Below are positions 36,527-45,066 of a stretch of DNA of 50,249 nucleotides, one piece after another. Source of the stretch: JAUXFK01 sp034189035. GTDB taxonomy: Bacteria > Desulfobacterota > UBA8473. How positions within the stretch are numbered: position 1 is the first letter of the stretch; each line of letters opens with the position of its first letter. Under the pieces are notes generated by a model. That model was not told the origin of the DNA, did not search any database, and was given only the letters and a program-made list of their open reading frames with translations. Position numbers and translations under genes: made by a program. The DNA is taken from contig JAXHVA010000024.1 in assembly GCA_034189035.1 (NCBI GenBank), positions 1 to 50,249 of the forward strand. Direction: 5' to 3'.

Positions 36527-37954
36527 ATGCTGAAAAAAATAATTCATACCGGTTTGCTGGTATTTGGAATAACGATTTCCTCAGGGTTTACCCAACCCCT
36601 CGACATGCGGGCTGATTTTATAGAAGCCGAAAAGCAGAAGCAGGCGTTGGTTGAAAAGGCACGACAGGAAGCTGCTTTGGCAGAAAAAGATGCAAAGCTT
36701 CGCCATATGAGCATTGTATCGGATCGGTCTGCCCTATTGAAGGCGATAGACGATTTGAAAAATCGAAATGCACATCTCGAAAAAGATATTTACTCGGCTC
36801 AAGCACATCTCCAGCAACTGGCTGAAAAAGAGCAAAAAATTAAAGCCGCACTTTTGGAAACAGAAGCCGTGAACAAAGAGTTATCAGGATTTGTCAAGGG
36901 GTATGCCAAAGACCTAGACACCTTGTTCAGGCAAAGCCCCCAGTCCGCCCTTGAATCCGAAAGGGATGCATTCCTGAAGGCACTCATCAACCAGACCCGG
37001 TTCCCCTCCATGGACGATATCCATCATATGGTTGACTCCCTGTTCGACGAAATACGACTTTCCGGCTCAGTGCGGTTGATCAATACCATGATCGTGGATC
37101 GAAAGGGCCGTGAAAGCCAGGCTGAGGTACTGGTCCTGGGAAATTTTACTGCCGTCTATATGCTAGGAAAGGAAACGGGGTTTCTGCTGTATTCCGATAA
37201 GAGCAACCGTCTCTTTGCCCTTTCCAAACTGCCTAAATCGAGAATATCAAAGCAAAACCGGTCCTACATGAAAGGAAACGCGGATGGGGTCTATCTGGAT
37301 ATTTTGAAAGGAGGGGCACTGCGCCAGATGATGCACGAACTCAGCTTAACGGAACAGATTCCCAAAGGCGGCCCTATTGTCTGGCCTATCCTTGTCATTT
37401 TTGCCATAGCGATTTTGATCATCATCGAGCGTATTCTCTTTCTCCGCCGCAAGAGTCTGGATGAAGAGACCTTTACCCGGGACCTTTGCCTTCATCTGGC
37501 AAACGGGGAAACGGATCAGTGCTTTTTAATGTGTGAAGAAAATATCGATAAATCCATCCCCAGAATCATGAAAGCCGGAATTGAATGCAGAGAAATGGAT
37601 CGCGTCGATATGGAAAACGCCCTTCAGGAATCCATTTTGAGTGAAATACCAAAACTGGAACGTTTTTTATCGACACTGGGGATGCTGGCTGCTATTTCCC
37701 CACTTTTAGGACTTCTTGGGACCGTTACCGGAATGATCAATACATTCCACGTAATTACCTATTACGGTACCGGTGATCCGCGCATGATGTCCGGCGGGAT
37801 TTCAGAAGCACTGGTGACCACGATGCTGGGGCTTATCGTGGCCATTCCCATCATGCTTGCACACACACTCCTTTCCCGGAAAGTGGAAAACATGATCGGA
37901 AAAATGGAGGAAAAGGCCGTGGCGTTTGTCAATACTATCTATAAAACCAAATAA
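36527..37954 (+). CDS. TtpC-like MotA/TolQ/ExbB proton-channel protein with periplasmic domain
   Basis: 475 residues from the ATG at 36527 (AAGGAG overlapping the previous stop). Signal peptide, a periplasmic coiled coil (about 25-125), a beta-rich region, then a membrane helix (about 283-306) and the MotA/TolQ/ExbB domain with LGMLAAISPLLGLLGTVTGMINTFHVI near the C terminus. This is the layout of TtpC, the extra component needed by TonB2 systems of Vibrio. It lies directly before a normal ExbB. Confidence 0.85.
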   Translation: MLKKIIHTGLLVFGITISSGFTQPLDMRADFIEAEKQKQALVEKARQEAALAEKDAKLRHMSIVSDRSALLKAIDDLKNRNAHLEKDIYSAQAHLQQLAEKEQKIKAALLETEAVNKELSGFVKGYAKDLDTLFRQSPQSALESERDAFLKALINQTRFPSMDDIHHMVDSLFDEIRLSGSVRLINTMIVDRKGRESQAEVLVLGNFTAVYMLGKETGFLLYSDKSNRLFALSKLPKSRISKQNRSYMKGNADGVYLDILKGGALRQMMHELSLTEQIPKGGPIVWPILVIFAIAILIIIERILFLRRKSLDEETFTRDLCLHLANGETDQCFLMCEENIDKSIPRIMKAGIECREMDRVDMENALQESILSEIPKLERFLSTLGMLAAISPLLGLLGTVTGMINTFHVITYYGTGDPRMMSGGISEALVTTMLGLIVAIPIMLAHTLLSRKVENMIGKMEEKAVAFVNTIYKTK

Positions 37955-37965
37955 TCGAGATTTGT

Positions 37966-38562
37966 ATGCAGAACTGGATCTATCGTTTAACCGAATACTT
38001 TCAGGCAGGGGGGCCTGTAATGATTCCCCTTTTAATCTTGTCCATTATCATGTGGTTTTTGATCATCAACCGGACTATTTACATGCGGCGGCTCTTTTAT
38101 AAAAACATGCCGCGCCGGAAGGCAGGAGAATTCGTAAAAATGAATCAAGTACCGGATTCCGGCTTTCAGGGCGTCAATGCCCTTCTGGTCAAGGAGTTTC
38201 TTGCAAAAAGAAGCCATGATCCAGAAACAGACGCCTACATTCTTGATGAAACCGTGATGAATCTTGTTTCATCTATGGACCGGTATCTTGCCGTCATCAC
38301 GGCCCTTTCAGGAATTGCCCCTCTCCTGGGTCTCCTGGGCACGGTTACCGGCATGATTACGACATTCGATGTGATTACAGTTTTCGGCACGGGAAACTCC
38401 AAAGCTATGGCAGGCGGTATTTCGGAGGCCTTGATAACCACTCAGACCGGGCTTCTGATTTCCATACCCGGTTTTTATATGAGCGGATTCTTGAATAAAC
38501 GATCCATCAATTTAAAACACCGCATTGCCGCAACAGGCATGTATCTAAAACGATACTTATGA
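37966..38562 (+). CDS. exbB: ExbB/TolQ-family proton-channel protein
   Basis: 198 residues with three predicted membrane helices. The family core is SGIAPLLGLLGTVTGMITTFDVITVFGTGNSKAMAGGISEALITTQTGLL. It forms the stator channel with ExbD and drives TonB. Spacing to its neighbours is 12-16 bases, so it belongs to one transcription unit. Confidence 0.9.
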   Translation: MQNWIYRLTEYFQAGGPVMIPLLILSIIMWFLIINRTIYMRRLFYKNMPRRKAGEFVKMNQVPDSGFQGVNALLVKEFLAKRSHDPETDAYILDETVMNLVSSMDRYLAVITALSGIAPLLGLLGTVTGMITTFDVITVFGTGNSKAMAGGISEALITTQTGLLISIPGFYMSGFLNKRSINLKHRIAATGMYLKRYL

Positions 38563-38577
38563 AGAAAGGTTAAAATC

Positions 38578-38994
38578 ATGCTTAATATCTCCGCAGCCAG
38601 AAGGTTGCAGAAAAAAACACTGGAGCTGAATATCGCGCCACTGATCGATATGGTGTTTATCCTGCTTATTTTCTTCCTGGTCACCACCAGTTTTGTAAAA
38701 GAAACCGGTGTTGATATCAACCGTCCTGCGGCAAACACGGCTGTCAGCAAGGCCAAAGCAAGCATTTTGATCGGTGTCACAAAGGACAACCGCGTGTTTC
38801 TGGACAAACGGGAAATCGATGTCCGTGCCGTTCGGGCCAATGTCGAACGTGCCATGGCAGAGAACCCGGAAAGCAGTGTCGTGATTGTGGCGGATAAGGA
38901 AAGCATGACCGGGCTTGTCATCAGCGTCATGGATGGATGCAAGCTTGCCGGAGCAGAGAATGTCTCCATTGCCGCAAGTCATCCGAAAGAGTAA
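38578..38994 (+). CDS. exbD: ExbD/TolR-family protein
   Basis: 138 residues: a short cytoplasmic start, one membrane helix with the essential Asp (Asp24 in APLIDMVFILLIFFL) and a periplasmic domain. Works with ExbB to harvest the proton gradient for TonB. Confidence 0.9.
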   Translation: MLNISAARRLQKKTLELNIAPLIDMVFILLIFFLVTTSFVKETGVDINRPAANTAVSKAKASILIGVTKDNRVFLDKREIDVRAVRANVERAMAENPESSVVIVADKESMTGLVISVMDGCKLAGAENVSIAASHPKE

Positions 38995-39000
38995 AAAGCG

Positions 39001-39702
39001 ATGAGAGTATTAATAAAAAATATAAAAAAGCGAATGACAAAATACAACACTAGGGATTATGGATTTGCTTTTCTTGGTGCTATATTCATTAACTTCACCC
39101 TGTTTACGCTGATGCCCGGCCTGATTCAGCGGGTTCCGGACAGACCTGATCTCGAACCGCTTGAGGGTATTCATGTTGTACGGGTAAAGCGTCCTGATAC
39201 GGATGTGCGAAAAAAAGAAACAAAACCACCAAAGCCTGAAAAAAAGGAAATCATAAAGGATCGCAAGCCACTGCCCGTATCCCGGCCGGAAAAACAAAAA
39301 ATTTGCCTGCCTTTTCAGTTGAATCCCAAACTGGCATCCGGCCCCCAAACCTTTTCCGTTCCGTCACTTGACCTGATTTCCCTTAAGTCCGCGAATTTCA
39401 CTGGTGCATATGGGGTCAATGATCTTGATAGACCGTTGACACCTCTAGTCAGAATTCCCCCCACGTATCCCATCCGGGCCAAACGCATGGGGATTGAAGG
39501 TTGGGTAAGCGTGCAGTTCTTGGTCAATAGCGAAGGAAGTGTCGAGCATGTGGAAGTTTTGTCGGCAGATCCTGAGGGGTTTTTTGAAACAAGTGTCATC
39601 AACTGTGTTACAAAGTGGCGGTTCAAACCGGGCACAGTGGAAGGCAAAACCGTGAATACCTGGGCAGAAACCACGATCCGGTTTCAGTTGGAAGCGTCAT
39701 GA
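39001..39702 (+). CDS. tonB: TonB-family energy transducer
   Basis: 233 residues: an N-terminal membrane anchor (about 20-42), a Lys/Pro-rich periplasmic spacer (KRPDTDVRKKETKPPKPEKKE region) and the C-terminal TonB domain (PPTYPIRAKRMGIEGWVSVQF, VTKWRFKPGTVEGKTV). It links inner-membrane ExbB/ExbD to the TonB boxes of the receptors. Its last bases overlap the next start (ATGA). Confidence 0.9.
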   Translation: MRVLIKNIKKRMTKYNTRDYGFAFLGAIFINFTLFTLMPGLIQRVPDRPDLEPLEGIHVVRVKRPDTDVRKKETKPPKPEKKEIIKDRKPLPVSRPEKQKICLPFQLNPKLASGPQTFSVPSLDLISLKSANFTGAYGVNDLDRPLTPLVRIPPTYPIRAKRMGIEGWVSVQFLVNSEGSVEHVEVLSADPEGFFETSVINCVTKWRFKPGTVEGKTVNTWAETTIRFQLEAS

Positions 39703-41006
39703 GAAGAAAAAACCTTATTTCTATACTCACCGTCACAATACTGATTTTATTATCAGGGGCGTCCACGGCTGCGCCCGGGGAAGACATTCCAATTGTCGTC
39801 AGTATTATGCTGAATAAGGCAGAAAACCTGGCGAGCCAGGGGAAGGTTGAGGAAGCCATAAAAACGCTGACCGATTTCCAGAATAAAGGAAAAGGGATGG
39901 ACAGAAATGCTGCGAAGCGAAAAGGATATTCCCATTGCAATATCGATTATGCCATCGGCAATTACTATCTGATGCTGTCACAACCTGAAGCGGCAACGAC
40001 ACACTATCATTTTGCGGTTGCAAAAAAAAGCGATTTCTCAGAAGCCTGGCTGAATCTGGCAAAATGCTACTATGATCTAGACCGGATGAAACCGGCAGGG
40101 GATGCCTTTTTAAAAGGGTACGAAACCGGTTCTCCCGGAAATCCCAAGTCCCTTTATTTCAGTGCTGTCTGTTATGCAGGAGCCAAAGACTATGCCGCTT
40201 CATATGACGTATTTCGCCGTCTTCTAGGAGGGCACCCAGAGGACATTCTACTTGAATGGAAAGGATCCCTAGTTCAGGTGCTGCTGGCGCTGAAAAAGCC
40301 GGCCGACGCCCTGCCGTATATAGAGGAACTGGCGGAAAAATCAACCGGTACCAAACAGGAAGAGTGGCGGGAAGTGCTTTTATACCATTACATGACCCTT
40401 AATATGGAAGAAAAAGCACTAGCCTATGCCCGCTGGCTGACACAGGTCGACACACTGGAACCGAAATGGTGGAAAGCACTAGCCCATTTAAACCTTCACA
40501 AAGACAGCTACCGACAGGCACTGTTAGCCCTTTTGACCTATGGTTTTTTAATCCCGCTCTCATCCGAGGAGATATCTCTCTTGGGGGATATTTTCTTGTC
40601 CCTTGAAATTCCGGATCAGGCTGTAAAATATTACGAAATGGAGTCTCAAACCAATTTAACGCCGAAAACCATTAAAAAACTCGTACAGGCGCACATGCGA
40701 CTCTATGATTACGAAACAGCCCTTTTTTGGGTTGATAAAGGCCTGGAAATGGAGAAACGGTCGGATTTTTTGATGCTGAAAGGTAAACTGCTGTTTGAAA
40801 TGGATCGGTTTTCCGAGGCTTCTGATATATTTCAGCAGCTCATCCAATCCGGTCACGAAAAAGGAAAATCTTTAATCATGCTTGGCTATGCCGCCTGGAA
40901 CAACGGAGATGTCGATCAAGCAAAAGTAGCGTTTCAGAAAGCAACAAAATTTCACAAACTATGTAAGGAGGCGGAAAAGGCCTTGAAGCAGTTGGAAGGG
41001 AAATAG
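39699..41006 (+). CDS. Exported TPR protein of the TonB2 cluster
   Basis: 435 residues from the ATG at 39699, which overlaps the tonB stop and begins a signal peptide (ending STAAPG). The rest is built of about nine TPR-like helix pairs (for example SEAWLNLAKCYYDLDRMKPAGDAFLKG). A TPR gene is the usual last member of DUF3450-TtpC-ExbB-ExbD-TonB clusters. It is likely a periplasmic scaffold for the energiser. The chelatase subunit gene starts 4 bases later. Confidence 0.82.
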   Translation: MRRKNLISILTVTILILLSGASTAAPGEDIPIVVSIMLNKAENLASQGKVEEAIKTLTDFQNKGKGMDRNAAKRKGYSHCNIDYAIGNYYLMLSQPEAATTHYHFAVAKKSDFSEAWLNLAKCYYDLDRMKPAGDAFLKGYETGSPGNPKSLYFSAVCYAGAKDYAASYDVFRRLLGGHPEDILLEWKGSLVQVLLALKKPADALPYIEELAEKSTGTKQEEWREVLLYHYMTLNMEEKALAYARWLTQVDTLEPKWWKALAHLNLHKDSYRQALLALLTYGFLIPLSSEEISLLGDIFLSLEIPDQAVKYYEMESQTNLTPKTIKKLVQAHMRLYDYETALFWVDKGLEMEKRSDFLMLKGKLLFEMDRFSEASDIFQQLIQSGHEKGKSLIMLGYAAWNNGDVDQAKVAFQKATKFHKLCKEAEKALKQLEGK

Positions 41007-41009
41007 TAA

Positions 41010-43046
41010 ATGAAACATCTTGATGTACTCCCGTTTTCCGCCATTGTTGGTCAGGAAGCGCTAAAACTGGTTTTGATTTTAAATGCAGTAAATCCAAGCA
41101 TCGGCGGAGTTTTGATAAGTGGTGAAAAGGGGACCGCCAAGTCTACCACTGTTCGGGCACTGTCCATGCTTCTGCCGGAGATCAAGGTTGTGGATGGATG
41201 TCCCTATTCCTGCGATCCGGACGACCAAGACAATCTGTGTGATCTATGCCAGAAAAACGCCTCCGAGTTAAGCACGGCCATAAGACGGCAGAAGGCCGTC
41301 ACCCTGCCCTTAAATGCTACGGAAGATAGAGTTGCCGGCGGCATTGACTTTAACCGGGCTGTAAAGCAAGGGGTAAGGATGTTACAACCGGGTGTGCTGG
41401 CAGAAGCCCACAGGGGGATTCTCTATGTAGATGAAGTCAACTTGCTAGATGATCATATCGTGGATATTATCCTCGATGCTGCCGCATCCGGCAGAAACCA
41501 TATTGAACGGGAAGGAATTTCTTTTGCTCATCCCTCTCAATTCATTCTAGTGGGTACCATGAATCCGGAAGAAGGGGACCTAAGGCCCCAGCTTCTGGAC
41601 CGGTTTGGCCTTTGTATTGAAGTGTCATCGGAAAAAGACCCGGATCTGCGCATTCTGATGATTGAGCGAAGGGAAACTTTTGATCAATCGCCTGCCGGGT
41701 TTCTGCTCCAGTTCGGAAAAGAGGATCAAAAACTATCTGACCGGATTCATTCCGCAAGAAAACTCCTGCCGAAAGTCAGGTTGCTGAAATATTTAAGGAC
41801 CCTGATAACTGAAATCTGTATTGAAAACAATGTGGCCGGTCACAGGGCAGATCTGGCCATCGAACAGGCGGCCATTGCCCATGCCGCTTGGTTCGAACAC
41901 CCTGAAGCGACAGTTGAAGATATCCAGGCAGTTGCCGGTTTTGCGCTGCTCCACCGGAAGCGGGAAGCTGCCCCTCCGCCGCCTCCTCCCCCCCAGTCAG
42001 AGCAGGATCAAAAACAGGATGAACCTCCGGAAAATAGCCCGGAAGAAAATCAGGAGGAGGAGAAGGATCAGGCTGAAGAACCGCCAAATAATCCGATAGA
42101 CTCGGAACAGTCTGAGCCAAATCCCCTGGAAAAGGATGACCCCTCCAAACAAGAGCAGCAGGAAAAAGAACAAACCCGTAAAAAAGACGCTATGGAACGG
42201 ATTTCTGATGTGGGTGAAACCTTCAAGGTAAAAAAAATCGTAAGCTCCAAAGACCAGATATTCAGGCGCAGGTCCGGTCGCCGTTCCAGAACACGCACTT
42301 CGCAAAAGCAGGGCCGCTATGTCAAAAGTACAATGAAAAAAACCAGCGGCGATATTGCACTGGACGCCACCCTTCGGGCAGCAGCGCCCTACCAGATTCA
42401 TCGAAGTGATGAGAAAAACGGTCTAGCTGTATGCCTGAAACCGGAGGATATACGGGAAAAAGTCAGGGAAAAACGGATCGGAAATTTTCTTCTTTTCATT
42501 GTTGACGCCAGCGGCTCCATGGGTGCAAAAGGCCGGATGGCAGCATCCAAGGGAGCCATCATGTCTCTTCTCATGGATGCATACCAGAAAAGGGACAAGG
42601 TGGGAATGATCTCCTTCAGAAAAGATGAGGCGTTTGTCAACCTGCTCCCCACCTCTTCCATAGAACTGGCAGCCAAACTATTGAAGGAGATGCCCGTTGG
42701 CGGCCGTACCCCCCTTTCCGCCGGTCTTATAAAGGGGTATAAAATCATCCGCAACTATCTCTTGCGAGAACCATCTGCCCGCCCCATCGTCCTCATTATC
42801 ACGGACGGAAAATCTAATGTCTCTCTAGGAGACCGGAAGCCCATGGATGAGGCATTCCTGATGGCATCTTGTATGGGTTTCGATGAACGGGTGCAGTATA
42901 TTGTCATAGATACGGAACAGGACAGCCTGGTGCATTTCGGGCTGGCCAGACGGCTGGCAGAAAAAACCGGTGCCGCGTATTTTAAAATTGATGATTTAAA
43001 AGCCGATACCTTGATGAATATAGTTAAAGAAGCTAGCATCCAATAA
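41010..43046 (+). CDS. ChlD/BchD-type chelatase AAA+ and VWA subunit
   Basis: 678 residues. The N-terminal AAA+ domain (about 1-320) keeps intact Walker A (GEKGTAKST) and Walker B (ILYVDEVNLLDD). A Pro/Glu-rich acidic linker follows (about 325-400), then a basic stretch (RRRSGRRSRTRTS) and a VWA domain with MIDAS motif DASGSMG. Cys64, Cys68, Cys77 and Cys80 form a possible metal or zinc site just after the Walker A helix. Such subunits form the ATP-driven ring that works with a CobN/BchH-type large subunit, here probably the gene at 31955. Confidence 0.9.
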   Translation: MKHLDVLPFSAIVGQEALKLVLILNAVNPSIGGVLISGEKGTAKSTTVRALSMLLPEIKVVDGCPYSCDPDDQDNLCDLCQKNASELSTAIRRQKAVTLPLNATEDRVAGGIDFNRAVKQGVRMLQPGVLAEAHRGILYVDEVNLLDDHIVDIILDAAASGRNHIEREGISFAHPSQFILVGTMNPEEGDLRPQLLDRFGLCIEVSSEKDPDLRILMIERRETFDQSPAGFLLQFGKEDQKLSDRIHSARKLLPKVRLLKYLRTLITEICIENNVAGHRADLAIEQAAIAHAAWFEHPEATVEDIQAVAGFALLHRKREAAPPPPPPPQSEQDQKQDEPPENSPEENQEEEKDQAEEPPNNPIDSEQSEPNPLEKDDPSKQEQQEKEQTRKKDAMERISDVGETFKVKKIVSSKDQIFRRRSGRRSRTRTSQKQGRYVKSTMKKTSGDIALDATLRAAAPYQIHRSDEKNGLAVCLKPEDIREKVREKRIGNFLLFIVDASGSMGAKGRMAASKGAIMSLLMDAYQKRDKVGMISFRKDEAFVNLLPTSSIELAAKLLKEMPVGGRTPLSAGLIKGYKIIRNYLLREPSARPIVLIITDGKSNVSLGDRKPMDEAFLMASCMGFDERVQYIVIDTEQDSLVHFGLARRLAEKTGAAYFKIDDLKADTLMNIVKEASIQ

Positions 43047-43059
43047 GGAGATATATTTC

Positions 43060-44094
43060 ATGAACAAGCGACCGATTTACCCCTTTACCGCAATCGTGGG
43101 ACAGGAAAAAATGAAACTGGCCCTAATTCTGAACATCATCAACCCCTCCCTTTCCGGTGTCCTGATCCGGGGAGAAAAAGGCACGGCCAAATCCACTACA
43201 GTCCGGGCCCTAGCGGATATTCTTCCGGAGATCGAAGTTGTAAGCGGCTGCCCTTTTCAGCATTCACCCGTGGGAAAGCATGATGTGTGTATGGATTGCG
43301 GGCATGACGCCTGCCAGAAAGCCGTGATCAACGAAAAAGACGTGAACATCGAAAGGCGGGGCATCAGAGTCATCGAACTGCCGGTGAGCGCCACCGAAGA
43401 CCGCGTTGTCGGGACAATGGATATGGAGCACGCCCTGAAAAAAGGTGAAAAACGAATAGAACCGGGCATCCTGGCGGCCGCTCACCGGGGTATTCTCTAT
43501 GTGGATGAGGTTAACCTGCTGGATGACCATGTGGTGGATGTACTGCTGGATTCAGCTTCCATGGGTGTCAATACCATTGAACGCGAGGGGGTTTCCTTTT
43601 CCCATCCGGCCAGGTTTACCCTGGTTGGCACTATGAACCCTGAAGAAGGTGAACTCCGCCCTCAGCTCCTGGACCGGTTCGGCCTGTGCGTCAACATTGG
43701 AGGCATCCATGATCCAGATGACCGTGTGGCCATCATGGAACAGCGGATGCAGTTTGATGAAGATCCGGGGGCATTTTGTAAAACCTGCGAACTCGAATCC
43801 CGAAATCTTGCAAATGCCATCAAAGCAGCTATAGCGCTTTATCCTGAGGTAACCATGGCAAGGGAACTCTTGTATGAAACCGCTTCTTACTGTCTGGAAG
43901 TGGGTGTGGACGGCCACCGCGGTGATATTACAATCATGAAAACCGCAAAAACCCTTGCTGCCTATAACGGACGCAGGGAGGTATCGAAGGAAGATGTGGA
44001 TGCCGCAGCGGAACTGGCACTGCCCCATCGTATCAGACGTCAACCCCTGCAGGATATTGTCGTCGATGTTAAAAGCATGAGAAAAGAGAGTTAA
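43060..44094 (+). CDS. ChlI/BchI-type chelatase AAA+ subunit
   Basis: 344 residues, full length for ChlI. Walker A GEKGTAKST, Walker B ILYVDEVNLLDD, the arginine-finger region RPQLLDRFGL and the sensor segment are all present. It is clearly paralogous to the AAA part of the preceding gene. At positions equal to the Cys set of that protein it has Cys64, His68, Cys77 and Cys80, plus Cys85. A strong AAGGAGA ribosome site precedes it. With the ChlD-like protein it should form the ATPase ring of the chelatase. Confidence 0.92.
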   Translation: MNKRPIYPFTAIVGQEKMKLALILNIINPSLSGVLIRGEKGTAKSTTVRALADILPEIEVVSGCPFQHSPVGKHDVCMDCGHDACQKAVINEKDVNIERRGIRVIELPVSATEDRVVGTMDMEHALKKGEKRIEPGILAAAHRGILYVDEVNLLDDHVVDVLLDSASMGVNTIEREGVSFSHPARFTLVGTMNPEEGELRPQLLDRFGLCVNIGGIHDPDDRVAIMEQRMQFDEDPGAFCKTCELESRNLANAIKAAIALYPEVTMARELLYETASYCLEVGVDGHRGDITIMKTAKTLAAYNGRREVSKEDVDAAAELALPHRIRRQPLQDIVVDVKSMRKES

Positions 44095-44101
44095 AAGAAT
44101 C

Positions 44102-45049
44102 ATGATCAGAATCGAACATCTGGATAAAAAGTATAAAACCGTTCATGCATTGAAAGCCGTCAGCCTACACATCTCCAAAGGAGAACTGTTTGCCTATCTC
44201 GGGCCGAACGGTGCCGGAAAAACCACCACCATCCGCATGTTGACCGGTCTCACCCAGCCCTCTTCGGGGACAGCTTTGCTAAACGGATATGATATCGCAA
44301 AAGATGTGCTTTCTGCCAAACAGCAATTCGGCCTCGTCCCCCAGACCGTCAACCTAGATCAGGAACTGACAGTATCTGAAAATCTGAACATCCACGGCCA
44401 GCTTTATCGTATGACAAGGAAAAATATTCTAAAGCGCATTGAGGATATCCTTTCTTATGTGGAGTTGCCCGATTACCGTGATGCCCTGGTGAAGACCCTT
44501 TCCGGCGGGATGAAGCGGCGGCTGATGATTGCAAGAGCATTGATGCATGAGCCGCCGATCCTGTTTCTGGATGAACCCACCGTGGGTCTAGACGCCAAGA
44601 TCCGGAGAAAGGTATGGGCCCTCATTAAAAAAATTCAGCAAAACAGCACCACGATTTTTCTGACGACCCATTACATCGAAGAAGCGGAATTTCTGGCCCA
44701 TCGGGTGGCGTTTCTAGACAAGGGGAGCATCGTCACTGTGGACTCCCCCCGGAATCTGATCGACCGAAAGGGGAAGTGGGCCATTGATCGTATTTCCGAC
44801 GACAAACTGGATACCCTGTACTTCGCTTCAAGAAAAGAGGCGGAAAGCTTCAATACCAATGGAGATGCCCAGTATATATTAAGGCGGGTCAATCTGGAAG
44901 ATGCGTTTATAGGCATGACCGGGGAAAAAACCGTCTCAACAGGGGAATTCTCTTCAACACAACCCTCAGGAAAGAAAACTCACGGGTCGCACGGCGGGCA
45001 TGGCGCACACGAGACCCAAGGCAAAAACGAGGGAAACTCTAAGCATTGA
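44102..45049 (+). CDS. ABC-2 exporter ATPase with histidine-rich tail
   Basis: 315 residues. Walker A GPNGAGKTT, signature LSGGMKRRLM, Walker B ILFLDEPTVGLD and the switch His (TTHYIEEAE) place it in the DrrA/NodI/CcmA group of ABC-2 exporters. The last roughly 30 residues form a low-complexity tail with five His and many Gly (around THGSHGGHGAHE), a likely metal-binding extension. The permease partner is the next gene. In this context it might export a metal, a demetallated tetrapyrrole, or a protein partner; the substrate is unknown. Confidence 0.88.
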   Translation: MIRIEHLDKKYKTVHALKAVSLHISKGELFAYLGPNGAGKTTTIRMLTGLTQPSSGTALLNGYDIAKDVLSAKQQFGLVPQTVNLDQELTVSENLNIHGQLYRMTRKNILKRIEDILSYVELPDYRDALVKTLSGGMKRRLMIARALMHEPPILFLDEPTVGLDAKIRRKVWALIKKIQQNSTTIFLTTHYIEEAEFLAHRVAFLDKGSIVTVDSPRNLIDRKGKWAIDRISDDKLDTLYFASRKEAESFNTNGDAQYILRRVNLEDAFIGMTGEKTVSTGEFSSTQPSGKKTHGSHGGHGAHETQGKNEGNSKH

Positions 45050-45066
45050 AGGAAGGAATAGATCAG

